Both the position numbers and the translations under genes were made by a program. From Dehalococcoidales bacterium (GTDB lineage Bacteria > Chloroflexota > Dehalococcoidia > Dehalococcoidales > UBA3254): a DNA stretch of 64,000 bases. Each line of letters starts with the position of its first letter. The stretch's first letter is position 1. The notes under the pieces were generated by a model. That model saw nothing but the letters and a program-made list of their open reading frames with translations. It was not told the DNA's origin and searched no databases. Where the stretch lies: contig JAFGOB010000092.1 in the NCBI GenBank assembly GCA_016926695.1, forward strand, positions 1-64,000, given 5' to 3'. Positions 1-7,448 of this stretch are shown one piece after another.

Positions 1-10
1 AGTCAAGATT

Positions 11-87
11 TGGTAGCGCATACCGGATTCGAACCGGTGGTCTCGTCCTTGAGAGGGACGCGTCCTAGGCCGCTAGACGAATGCGCC
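11..87 (-). tRNA. tRNA-Glu (anticodon CTC)
   Basis: The reverse strand folds into a complete cloverleaf. The acceptor arm GGCGCAT pairs with ATGCGCT (first pair G-U), the anticodon stem CGTCC/GGACG encloses the loop CTCTCAA, and the T arm is ACCGG TTCGAAT CCGGT. The anticodon is CTC, which reads the Glu codon GAG. The 3' CCA is encoded. The D-arm sequence closely resembles bacterial tRNA-Glu. Confidence 0.95.
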
Positions 88-617
88 GTAATACCATATT
101 TATTTTTTAAATAGCTTCAGCACACAAAAATAGTGACTCAGCCCCGGGGACTTACAGATTATTATATATCCCTGAAAACTGAAGCCACCTAACTGGTAGA
201 GCCCTTATTTCCAAGATAATATTATATCAGCACATAAAGGAAAGGGCAACTTCTTCTGACGGTTTTGTGGATGTTATTTTATTTAATAATATATTATTGT
301 ATTATTCTAACTGTTTTGAAGACGGCGTTAAGCGTTAAATAGAGAAAAATACCTTCATCCTCGATAATTCCAGTGAAGGGTCTCATACATAGCTTTACAG
401 TAGCTTGAAGCTAAAAACTTGTTAACACTGTAAACCTATTAACCGGCACTACACTGGTTAGATCAGGAAGACAGGCGTTTTGGTAATAATAAAGCTGGCC
501 TAAACACTCAATGCAAAATTAACTAAGGTATGTTATAATTGGGAACGGTTGGTATGTTGAGGCGGTATATCCGGGAAATCCGGGGGGTAATCGTCCTTTA
601 GTGATCGTACCGCCGAA
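88..617. other. Intergenic region upstream of the MATE gene
   Basis: About 530 AT-rich bases separate the leftward tRNA gene from the rightward transporter. I see no convincing open frame and no RNA family I recognise. The left part should hold the tRNA promoter. The right end holds an extended -10 promoter at 531-539. Confidence 0.5.
531..539 (+). promoter_or_regulatory. Extended -10 promoter for the MATE gene
   Basis: The sequence TGTTATAAT is an exact extended -10 box (TGn followed by TATAAT). It lies about 80 bases before the GTG start of the transporter. No good -35 box is visible, which is usual for extended -10 promoters. Confidence 0.5.
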
Positions 618-2030
618 GTGGTTAAAATAATCCAGATGCAAGATAAACACCAGAGTTCCTCAAGCCAACCATCGTCTTCCGCCACTCGTTTCACCAGGGA
701 TTGGACCCAGGGCAGCCTGATCAAAAACCTGCTGTCGATTTCATGGCCGGTAATCATCAATAACACACTTAATGTGATTGGTCCTACCATAGACTTGATA
801 TGGGTAGGCAGGCTAGGATCGGATGCACTTGCCGCTATAGGCGTTGCCGGAATAATAGTGATGCTGGTGCACAGTCTGATGATGGGCGTGTTTACGGGAC
901 TGCGTTCCTTGCTTTCCCGTGCTATAGGCAGCAGGGACAGGGAGTTGGCAATCCACATTGCCAGGCAAGCTTTTGTAGTCAGCCTGCTGCTGGGCATCAT
1001 CCTGGCAATCATCGGCGTATACCTGGATGAATGGATGTTGAGCCTTCTGGGGGTGTCTCCTGAGGTAGTGGCCCTCGGTTCCGGATATATGCGCATACAG
1101 TTTATGGGTATGGTAGTCATGTCGCTGCGCTTTTTGTGTGACGGGATAATGCAGGCTTCCGGTGACACCATTACACCCATGAAGCTATCCGTTGTTTTCA
1201 GAATTGTACACGTCATATTAAGTCCGATGTTTATTTTCGGATTGTGGGTTTTTCCCAACCTGGGAGTTAACGGCGCAGCAGTCGCAAATATAATGTCTCA
1301 AAGTCTGGGAATGGGTCTGGCCCTGTGGATATTGATGAGCGGCCGCTCCAGGCTGAAATTTACCTTTTCGGGATTCCGCTTTGATCCGGGAATAATATGG
1401 CGGCTGATCAAGATAGGTATACCTTCTTCAATAATGGGTATGCAGATGCAAATGGGACAGTTGGTATTGACACGCACCGTGGTCCCATTTGGAACTATAG
1501 CTGTTGCTACTCACAGCCTTTGTCAGCGTATTGATATGTTTCTTTCTCTGCCGCTGCTGGGATTAGGTATAGGAGCGGGTGTGCTGGTGGGGCAAAACCT
1601 GGGGGCCAAACAACCGCAGAGGGCGGAAAAAAGCGCCTGGATGGCTACCGCCATATCAGAGGCGATACTGGTTTTTCTAGCCGTTATCATTCTGATTAAT
1701 CCTGAAATGGTAATCAGGATATTCAGTTCTGATGCCGGGATGATCAGCGTGGGCAGCAGCTATATCCGGATCGCGGCGGCGGGTTATGCCATAATCTCTT
1801 TTGTACTGGTATTGCAGTCCTGCATTTCCAGTGCCGGTGATACCCTCCCCCCAATGCTGATCAGTCTTATCAGTGTATGGGTGATACAGGTACCGCTGGC
1901 TATCTTTTTGTCTCATACCAGCCTGGGCGTCTTCGGTGTACGGTGGGCGATAGTGGGGGGAACGTTTCTGGGCGCCATAGCTTTTGTGGTCTACTTTAAA
2001 ATCGGTCGCTGGAAGAATAAAAGAGTATAG
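618..2030 (+). CDS. MATE-family multidrug/Na+ (H+) antiporter
   Basis: This is an integral membrane exporter of the MATE (NorM/DinF-like) family, expected to expel cationic compounds or metabolites using a Na+ or H+ gradient. The 470 residues hold about 12 hydrophobic helices arranged as two homologous halves. The segment from about residue 30 (SLIKNLLSISWPVIINN) and its counterpart near residue 250 (IIWRLIKIGIPSSIMG) are typical family openings. The substrate cannot be read from sequence. The frame opens after a stop at 588 and the first start is GTG 618. ATG 636 is an alternative, and neither has a strong ribosome-binding site. It converges on the redox operon with only 7 bases between stops. 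Confidence 0.85.
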   Translation: MVKIIQMQDKHQSSSSQPSSSATRFTRDWTQGSLIKNLLSISWPVIINNTLNVIGPTIDLIWVGRLGSDALAAIGVAGIIVMLVHSLMMGVFTGLRSLLSRAIGSRDRELAIHIARQAFVVSLLLGIILAIIGVYLDEWMLSLLGVSPEVVALGSGYMRIQFMGMVVMSLRFLCDGIMQASGDTITPMKLSVVFRIVHVILSPMFIFGLWVFPNLGVNGAAVANIMSQSLGMGLALWILMSGRSRLKFTFSGFRFDPGIIWRLIKIGIPSSIMGMQMQMGQLVLTRTVVPFGTIAVATHSLCQRIDMFLSLPLLGLGIGAGVLVGQNLGAKQPQRAEKSAWMATAISEAILVFLAVIILINPEMVIRIFSSDAGMISVGSSYIRIAAAGYAIISFVLVLQSCISSAGDTLPPMLISLISVWVIQVPLAIFLSHTSLGVFGVRWAIVGGTFLGAIAFVVYFKIGRWKNKRV

Positions 2031-2037
2031 AAAACAG

Positions 2038-2550
2038 TTACATGAAGCGTTCGAAACGCTCCTTTTTGGCCTTGCAAATCGGGCAGACCTCCGGCGGTCC
2101 TTCGCGGGCGCAAAGATAACCGCAGACCTTACATCTCCAAACAGGCATGGATAGGGTTTTCTTGCCGGTATCTTCCGGTCCGTTGGGCATTTCCTTACTA
2201 TCCTCTCCAGTCCTCCGTCTTTCTGGTATAGGTCCTGCATTACTTATTCCAGAAGCGACCGCTTCGGAAACATAAAGACCTCAATAACAGGAGCTGTATT
2301 CAGCCAGGTCAGCATCACGGTAATCGCAGGGGCATACAATATCCAGGTCATGGTCTTTGTTTCCCGCAGCCAGACGGCAGGGACAGGCTCCGTAGCCGTA
2401 ACGCTTTTCGTTGACCAGTATTCCCTTGACCAGTTCCAGGGTAAAATCCAAATCGGGATTAAGGAAATAACCGTAACGGTCCGCATCCTTTTTAAGTTTA
2501 CGGTAGTATTTTTCGATTTCGGTACCGTTTACAGCAAATTCAGCGCTCAT
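2038..2550 (-). CDS. Ferredoxin-thioredoxin reductase catalytic domain fused to rubredoxin; putative selenoprotein (in-frame TGA = Sec90)
   Basis: Residues 1-95 form an FTR catalytic domain with C56-P-C58, C73-P-C75[10 protein letters not shown] and a third motif C88-Y-x90, where codon 90 is TGA (2281-2283). After the TGA the frame stays open for 80 codons. It reads GLYVSEA and ends in a rubredoxin-type domain with C140-x2-C143 and C156-P-I-C159. In plant-type FTR the third motif is C-H-C, and its second Cys is one of the two redox-active residues, so the TGA sits where an active-site Cys/Sec belongs. A SECIS-like hairpin follows (2247-2269). FTR-rubredoxin fusions are known as ferredoxin:disulfide reductases in methanogens and bacteria. 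The total is 170 residues. The start ATG overlaps the glutaredoxin stop (ATGA). The alternative is a nonsense mutation, with the rubredoxin part restarting at ATG 2190. Confidence 0.8.
2247..2269 (-). promoter_or_regulatory. Bacterial SECIS-like stem-loop
   Basis: The mRNA reads UUCC GAAGC GGUC GCUUC U GGAA, a 9-bp stem with one bulged U and a GGUC tetraloop. It begins 11 nt after the in-frame UGA at 2281-2283, and the loop begins 20 nt after it. The SelB-binding hairpin of E. coli fdhF also has GGUC in its loop, a bulged U and similar spacing, though there the bulge is on the 5' side. Folding was done by eye. Confidence 0.7.
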
Positions 2551-2828
2551 ATATCCAGGGCTTCACGCAGCTCGTCTTCTCTAAAACCGATGATGCAGCG
2601 GCTGTCATTAACCACGATAGTAGGGAAGGAGACGTTCGGGTTCCATCTCCGTACAGTTTCCATAACCTCTTCTTTTTCTTGATCCGACAACAGGTCTACA
2701 TCCGTGAAGTAATATTCTATCCCGAGATCATCCAGCAGTTTTTTGGTCTTTTTGCACCAGGGGCAGGTACTTAATGCATATATTTTAACATCACCAAACT
2801 GTTTGCCTTCGACGTGCTGTAGGGCCAT
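2547..2828 (-). CDS. Glutaredoxin-like (NrdH-type) thiol-disulfide protein
   Basis: This is a small thioredoxin-fold redox carrier of 93 residues with the active site STCPWCKK at about residues 20-27, the cis-Pro segment FPTIVV near 68, and a C-terminal GFREDELREAL helix. The predicted role is to carry reducing equivalents to disulfide substrates. The reductase gene directly downstream overlaps it by 4 bases (ATGA), so the two are probably translationally coupled. Together they suggest a ferredoxin to FTR to glutaredoxin relay in place of NADPH and glutathione. The ATG has a good GGAGG site 7 bases upstream. Confidence 0.85.
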   Translation of the reverse strand: MALQHVEGKQFGDVKIYALSTCPWCKKTKKLLDDLGIEYYFTDVDLLSDQEKEEVMETVRRWNPNVSFPTIVVNDSRCIIGFREDELREALDI

Positions 2829-2940
2829 TCGCGAACCTCCATATAGAACTGATTTTTCTAAATGGGCTTTTCTATCAGTATATCGGTTTGTTACTAATCA
2901 TTATAGTTGGTTTAAGAAATAAAATGGTAATTTTCCCGGG

Positions 2941-2990
2941 ATATCAATACAGGCTACGGCCTCATTGCACATAGAAGCCTGTATTGATAT
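2941..2990. repeat. Perfect 15-bp inverted repeat over the thrS promoter
   Basis: The arms ATATCAATACAGGCT (2941-2955) and AGCCTGTATTGATAT (2976-2990) are perfectly complementary and enclose 20 bases. The right arm covers the spacer and part of the -10 box of the predicted thrS promoter, and the left arm lies upstream of its -35. No T-tract follows, so an operator or a divergent-region regulator site is likelier than a terminator. Confidence 0.7.
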
Positions 2991-2993
2991 AAT
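2965..2993 (+). promoter_or_regulatory. Predicted thrS promoter
   Basis: TTGCAC (2965-2970) and TATAAT (2988-2993) are separated by exactly 17 bases, about 45 bases before the thrS start. No T-box leader motif was found here. Confidence 0.55.
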
Positions 2994-3037
2994 TTATTCA
3001 GTCTGGATCACGTTTATAAAATAGAAGGTATGGAAAA

Positions 3038-4819
3038 ATGAGTTCTGACGAAAATAAATCTTCAGTAGATATCAAACTGGAGACGATTCGGCATTCAACA
3101 AGCCATATTCTGGCGGAGGCCGTTTTGTCTCTTTTCCCGGATGTTAAATTAGGCATCGGACCGGCTATAGAAAACGGTTTTTATTATGATTTCGATATAA
3201 AACAGCTTACTGCCGAGGATTTACCCAGAATAGAGCAAAAAATGCAGGAACTGATCAAAAAAGACCTGGCTTTTGTGCGTGAGAACATCACAAAAGAAGA
3301 GGCTGTGAAGCTCTTTTCAGACCAGCCGTATAAACTTGAGCTCATTGAAGAGCTGAAAGACGGTGAGATGAGTATTTACCGTTCCGGTGATTTTGTTGAT
3401 TTCTGTGCCGGGCCTCATGTCAGGTCTACGCGTGAAATCACTGTTAATGCTTTTAAGCTGGATAAAATCGCCGGCGCGTACTGGAGGGGGTCAGAAAAGA
3501 ACCCCATGCTACAGAGAATATACGGCCTGTCCTTCAGGTCTAAAAAAGATCTGGATGAATATATCAAGCTTCAGGAAGAAATCAAGAAAAGAGACCACAG
3601 GGTAATCGGCAGGGACCTGGACCTGTTTGTATTTTCAGACCTTACAGGTAAAGGACTGCCGATATTCACCGAGAAGGGATCGATCATAAGGAGAGAACTG
3701 GAGCGATTTGTGGTCGATGAGGAAATCAAAAAGGGATATAAACACATATATACACCTGATCTGGCCAATGTCGAGTTGTTCAGGACTTCAGGGCATTATC
3801 CCTATTACAAAGAATCGATGTACCCGGTGATGAAGGTGGACGAGGAAGAGTTGATGCTAAGGCCTATGACCTGCCCGCACCATTTTCAATACTATTCCAG
3901 CAAGCCGCGGTCTTATAAGGAATTACCTTTCCGCATTGCCGAGCTGGCCAAGCAGTTCCGGTACGAGAAATCCGGGGAATTGACCGGTTTGATCAGGGTC
4001 AGGAGTTTCTGCCTGGCTGATTCGCACATTATCTGCCAAAAAGAACAGGCGCTGGATGAGCTGAACAGCGTTTTAGACCTGATAGAGAATGTGGCCTCTG
4101 TGCTGGGATACCAGGCCGGGGTGAACTACCGGTACAGACTGTCGTTGGGTGATAGGGTGGATTCAAAAAAATATTACAAGGATGATGCGGCCTGGGAAAC
4201 GGCGGAAAATATTTTAAGGGGGGTGCTGGTCAGCAGGAAGGCCAATTTCTTTGAAGCTGAAAATGAAGCCGCTTTCTACGGACCCAAGATTGATATCCAA
4301 ATGAAAAACTTTGCCGGAAAAGAAGATACCGCTTTTACCGTGCAGTACGATTTCGTGATGCCCAAACGATTCAAATTAACATATATTGATAGTGACGGGA
4401 AGGAAAAGGAACCCATAGTGATTCACCGCTCCTCCATAGGGGCCATCGAACGGACAATGGCTTTTCTGATAGAATACTATGCCGGGGCTTTTCCTGTCTG
4501 GCTTTCACCATTGCAGGCAGCCGTGATTCCCGTATCGGACCAGCACCTTGATTATGCTCGCAAACTGGAAGATGAGTTAAAAGTTGCCGGGGTGAGGGCA
4601 CAGGTGGACGACCGGTCCGAGCGTATGAACCAGAAAATACGCCGTGCGCAGATGGAAAAGGTTCCCTGCATGTTGATTGTCGGCGAGAAGGAATCGGCTG
4701 AATCCAGCGTTTCCGTCAGACTGCGCAATGGAAAGCAGTTGCCATCCATGCCTTTCGAGGAATTCAAGCAAAAGATAATAAAGATTATTTCATGCAAATC
4801 AAGAGATTTTGAGTTTTAG
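3038..4819 (+). CDS. thrS: Threonyl-tRNA synthetase lacking the N-terminal TGS domain
   Basis: This enzyme charges tRNA-Thr. At 593 residues it is shorter than the usual 640 or so because it begins directly at the editing domain: RHSTSHILAEAV at about residue 17 corresponds to the HxxxH editing motif, followed by FCAGPHV near 127. The class II core follows, with motif 2 around FRYEKSG. Zinc ligands are expected at Cys of MTCPHH, His of DSHIIC and His of VIHRSS. The anticodon-binding domain is C-terminal (from about VWLSPLQ). The roughly 60-residue TGS domain of E. coli ThrRS is absent. The ATG has a weak GAAGG site upstream. A rightward promoter overlaps an inverted repeat in front of it. Confidence 0.95.
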   Translation: MSSDENKSSVDIKLETIRHSTSHILAEAVLSLFPDVKLGIGPAIENGFYYDFDIKQLTAEDLPRIEQKMQELIKKDLAFVRENITKEEAVKLFSDQPYKLELIEELKDGEMSIYRSGDFVDFCAGPHVRSTREITVNAFKLDKIAGAYWRGSEKNPMLQRIYGLSFRSKKDLDEYIKLQEEIKKRDHRVIGRDLDLFVFSDLTGKGLPIFTEKGSIIRRELERFVVDEEIKKGYKHIYTPDLANVELFRTSGHYPYYKESMYPVMKVDEEELMLRPMTCPHHFQYYSSKPRSYKELPFRIAELAKQFRYEKSGELTGLIRVRSFCLADSHIICQKEQALDELNSVLDLIENVASVLGYQAGVNYRYRLSLGDRVDSKKYYKDDAAWETAENILRGVLVSRKANFFEAENEAAFYGPKIDIQMKNFAGKEDTAFTVQYDFVMPKRFKLTYIDSDGKEKEPIVIHRSSIGAIERTMAFLIEYYAGAFPVWLSPLQAAVIPVSDQHLDYARKLEDELKVAGVRAQVDDRSERMNQKIRRAQMEKVPCMLIVGEKESAESSVSVRLRNGKQLPSMPFEEFKQKIIKIISCKSRDFEF

Positions 4820-4848
4820 TTGATTGTTGTGCTAAAATATGATATATT
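4820..4848 (+). promoter_or_regulatory. Predicted promoter of the infC-rpmI-rplT operon
   Basis: TTGATT (4820-4825), a 17-base spacer and TATATT (4843-4848) directly follow the thrS stop codon. This leaves only about 30 bases of leader before the infC start, too short for a long L20-type leader upstream of infC. Confidence 0.55.
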
Positions 4849-4886
4849 CTATGCTCGTAACTTAGAAAATGGGAGGTAAGTAGCAC

Positions 4887-5543
4887 ATAATTAAGAAACT
4901 TAGGATTAACGAAGGAATTAAAGGTAAAGAGTGCCGGTTAGTCGGTGATAAGGGAGAGCAGCTTGGTGTAATGCTATTGCATCAAGCTTTGGATTTAGCC
5001 AAAAAACGTAATTATGATCTGGTTGAGGTAGCACCGACGGCAGTACCTCCTGTCTGTCGTATGATGGATTACGGCAAATTTAAGTATGAACAGGCCAAAA
5101 AAGAACGCGAAATGCGGAAAAGCCAGAAGATTTCAATCCTGAGGGAAATCCGCTTAAGACCTAAAATAGGTGAACATGATTTTGAAGCCAAGACGCGATC
5201 AGTAAAAAAATTACTCCAGGATGGAGACAAGGTTAAAATAACCATCATGTTCCGTGGCAGAGAAATCACTCATGCCAACCTGGGCTGGAAGTTGCTTGAA
5301 AAGATGATGGAATCGTTGAAAGGAACAGTATCTATTGAAAGACAGCCCATGATGGAAGGCTCCAGGATGTTTATGATACTCACGCCGTTATCCGGGCAGC
5401 AAACCAAAGCTGTCGGGCATGCTTCAAAAGCAGACGAAGAAGTAAAAGCGAGAACGGTAACGGGACATGCTGCAAATATTAGAGAAGAAATAAAGACACA
5501 AAAGGAAAACATCGAGAAAGTAAAGGAATCAGCGAATGCCTAA
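4887..5543 (+). CDS. infC: Translation initiation factor IF-3, rare ATA/ATT start
   Basis: IF-3 binds the 30S subunit and checks start-codon fidelity. The conserved N-terminal sequence (KKLRINEGI, then VRLVGDKGEQLG-like) lies upstream of the first ATG at 4971, in frame. Just upstream of it the frame is closed by TAG 4881-4883, leaving only CAC, ATA (4887) and ATT (4890) before AAG. A GGAGG box at 4872-4876 lies 10 bases before the ATA and 13 before the ATT. E. coli infC starts with AUU and is autoregulated because IF-3 rejects non-canonical starts, so the same control is likely here. The protein is about 218 residues, with a charged C-terminal extension of about 45 residues beyond the usual end. 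It overlaps rpmI by 8 bases. Confidence 0.9.
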   Translation: MIKKLRINEGIKGKECRLVGDKGEQLGVMLLHQALDLAKKRNYDLVEVAPTAVPPVCRMMDYGKFKYEQAKKEREMRKSQKISILREIRLRPKIGEHDFEAKTRSVKKLLQDGDKVKITIMFRGREITHANLGWKLLEKMMESLKGTVSIERQPMMEGSRMFMILTPLSGQQTKAVGHASKADEEVKARTVTGHAANIREEIKTQKENIEKVKESANA

Positions 5544-5757
5544 ATTATACAAGATGAAGACCCATAAAGGAGCGAGGGATCGCTTTCATGCTACCGGAAC
5601 AGGTAAAGTGTTACGCACCAAGTGTGGTAAAAGCCATTTAAGAAGAAACAGGTCGAAAGACATGAAGGGCCTACTGGATGAGATGATACCGGCCAACCAC
5701 GCGGAGAAGGACAGATTGAAAGCCCTGCTGCCGTACGGTACGAAGTATATCCGGTAG
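5536..5757 (+). CDS. rpmI: 50S ribosomal protein L35
   Basis: This small basic protein of the large subunit has 73 residues, slightly longer than the usual 64-66. The family signature is clear: MPKLYKMKTHKGARDRF, TGTGKV and SHLRRNRS, followed by the C-terminal helix region. Its ATG lies inside the end of infC (8-base overlap), the standard infC-rpmI-rplT order with probable translational coupling. L35 and L20 in other bacteria are regulated together by L20. Confidence 0.96.
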   Translation: MPKLYKMKTHKGARDRFHATGTGKVLRTKCGKSHLRRNRSKDMKGLLDEMIPANHAEKDRLKALLPYGTKYIR

Positions 5758-5761
5758 GAAT

Positions 5762-5911
5762 ATGGATCAAGCCGTGGAGACGGAAAACGAAAATCACAGT
5801 CAGGAACTGGTGGTCGTCCCGTTGCACAGTCGAATTGAGGTTGTATTCAGTTACAGGTTGAGCGAATTGAAGGCGGGATCAAGAAAGGTATCAGACCGTC
5901 AGGGAATCTGA
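5762..5911 (+). CDS. Possible 49-residue ORF between rpmI and rplT (doubtful)
   Basis: An ATG 4 bases after the rpmI stop opens a 49-codon frame, beginning MDQAVETEN and ending SDRQGI. I recognise no family and the ribosome-binding site is poor. The 186-base rpmI-rplT spacer is unusually long for this operon, so it may instead be a structured leader controlling L20. I list the ORF only because the spacer is otherwise unexplained. Confidence 0.2.
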   Translation: MDQAVETENENHSQELVVVPLHSRIEVVFSYRLSELKAGSRKVSDRQGI

Positions 5912-5943
5912 TTTGTAACATTTATATCGAAAGGGAGAATATT

Positions 5944-6297
5944 GTGGCACGTGTAAAAAGAGGTGTTGTTTCAAGGCGCCGGCACAACAAACTACTGGAA
6001 TTAACCAAGGGACAGAGAGCGACAAAACATAAGCTTGTACGCCGGGCTCATGAGGCCATGCTCCATTCCCTGAAATATGCCTATTTCCACCGGCGAGAGA
6101 GAAAAGGGGATATGCGGCGGATCTGGATAACCAGGATAAATGCTGCCGCCAGGGAAAATGGCGTATCATACAGCCAACTGATATATTCAATGAATGCTTC
6201 CGGAATTGAATTGAACAGAAAAGTACTGGCGGATATGGCAGTAAGAGACCCTCAAGCCTTCACACAAATGGTCAAAATAGCCGTTAAAAACAACTAA
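5944..6297 (+). CDS. rplT: 50S ribosomal protein L20
   Basis: L20 is an early-assembling 23S rRNA-binding protein and the usual repressor of its own operon. It has 117 residues with N-terminal [15 protein letters not shown] and the signature [16 protein letters not shown] near residue 60. The start is GTG 5944, preceded by AAAGGGAG at a good distance. It is the last gene of the infC operon. A GC-rich palindrome follows at 6332-6356. Confidence 0.96.
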   Translation: MARVKRGVVSRRRHNKLLELTKGQRATKHKLVRRAHEAMLHSLKYAYFHRRERKGDMRRIWITRINAAARENGVSYSQLIYSMNASGIELNRKVLADMAVRDPQAFTQMVKIAVKNN

Positions 6298-6331
6298 ATC
6301 GGGAACTGATGGCATCGGTTGTTTAATAATT

Positions 6332-6356
6332 CCCTCCCCCGGTTACCGGGAGAGGG
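6332..6356. repeat. GC-rich palindrome between rplT and pheS
   Basis: CCCTC-C-CCCGGT pairs with ACCGGG-A-GAGGG, leaving almost no loop. No T-run follows on the plus strand, so it is a poor terminator. It resembles the CCTCTCCC palindrome at 50147-50170 and may be a dispersed intergenic repeat. Confidence 0.5.
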
Positions 6357-6399
6357 AAAAAGTTTGTTTAAGATGGAATAAAAACCGGGAACTGTAATC

Positions 6400-7440
6400 A
6401 TGCTGAATCAAATAGAAGAAATAAAAATAAAAGCCCGGGAAGAACTTGCCCGGATCAATAATGCTGCCGATTTGGAATCCTGGCGGGTACGCTATCTTGG
6501 CAAGAAAAGCCAGCTTACCCGGATATTAAGAGGACTGGCTGATCTTACTATTGAAGAAAGAAAAGCGGTAGGATCGGCTTCCAATGTCCTGAAACAGGTG
6601 CTTGAAGGGGACCTGAAGATTAAAGAACAGCAGCTCAGGAATTCGCTGATCAGCGAAGCCGCTGACAGAGAGGCCCTGGATGTGACTTTGCCCGGCCGGC
6701 GGCCCCCGGTAGGACATTTGCATCCAATCACACAAACCCTTCAAGAAATTTCCGATATATTCGTTTCAATGGGATTTCAGGTTATGGATGGGCCCGAGGT
6801 AGAGCTGGAATATTACAATTTCGATGCTCTCAATATCCCTGAAGGCCATCCGTCAAGAGACAAGATGTCTTCTTCATGGATAGATTATACGGACGAAAAC
6901 GGTAAAAAGCCAATGCTTTTACGTACTCATAATACCTGCGTAAGCGCCAGGGCTCTTGCCAGTATGAAACCGCCAATCAGGGTAATAAGCCCGGGTAAAG
7001 TCTATCGCTATGAAGCCAGTGATGCTACTCATACTTCCATGTTCCATCAGGTGGACGGAGTAGCGGTGGATAGAAATATTACCATGGCCGATTTGAAAGG
7101 TACCCTGTATGAATTTGCCAGAAGGTTCTTCGGAGAGAACCGAAAGGTAAGATTTCGCTGTGATTTTTTCCCCTTTGTCGAGCCGGGTGTGGAAATAGCA
7201 GTGGAATGTGCCGTCTGTAAAGGACGGGGGTGCCGCTTATGCGGCAACAGCGGGTATATTGAAATCGGCGGAGCCGGGATGACACATCCCGAGGTCTTGC
7301 GACGGGCCGGACTTGACCCGGAAGTGTATCAGAGTTTTGCTTTCGGTATGGGTGTCGAACGTCAGCCGATGGTACGCTACGGCATCGAAGATATTCGTTT
7401 ATTTTATAATAGTGACCTGAGATTCCTACAACAATTCTGA
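6400..7440 (+). CDS. pheS: Phenylalanyl-tRNA synthetase alpha subunit
   Basis: This is the catalytic subunit of the alpha2-beta2 enzyme that charges tRNA-Phe. Its 346 residues are the normal length. An N-terminal coiled coil (about 1-85) is followed by the class II core with motif 2 near VYRYEASDATHTSMFHQ and motif 3 FGMGVERQPMVRYGIED. The Cys-rich loop CAVCKGRGCRLCG is present, as in many bacterial PheS proteins. The ATG is preceded by a weak site. pheT follows after 8 bases. Confidence 0.96.
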   Translation: MLNQIEEIKIKAREELARINNAADLESWRVRYLGKKSQLTRILRGLADLTIEERKAVGSASNVLKQVLEGDLKIKEQQLRNSLISEAADREALDVTLPGRRPPVGHLHPITQTLQEISDIFVSMGFQVMDGPEVELEYYNFDALNIPEGHPSRDKMSSSWIDYTDENGKKPMLLRTHNTCVSARALASMKPPIRVISPGKVYRYEASDATHTSMFHQVDGVAVDRNITMADLKGTLYEFARRFFGENRKVRFRCDFFPFVEPGVEIAVECAVCKGRGCRLCGNSGYIEIGGAGMTHPEVLRRAGLDPEVYQSFAFGMGVERQPMVRYGIEDIRLFYNSDLRFLQQF

Positions 7441-7448
7441 GGCTAAAG

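Noticed and set aside
533..1258. Long minus-strand ORF opposite the MATE gene
   Set aside because: It is antisense to a clear transporter gene, has no recognisable domain, and its residue pattern is what the complementary frame of a membrane protein gives.
1677..2240. Minus-strand ORF of 187 codons overlapping the end of the MATE gene and the rubredoxin part
   Set aside because: It runs in a different frame from the FTR-rubredoxin fusion, which has the Cys motifs. Its sequence matches nothing I know.
2281..2283. TGA as evidence for a recoded genetic code
   Set aside because: Many genes here, for example pheS, rplO and pheT, end in TGA at normal family lengths, so TGA is a standard stop in this genome.
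2829..3037. T-box riboswitch upstream of thrS
   Set aside because: I looked for the conserved antiterminator sequence and a terminator before thrS and found neither. Only a perfect inverted repeat and a promoter are present.
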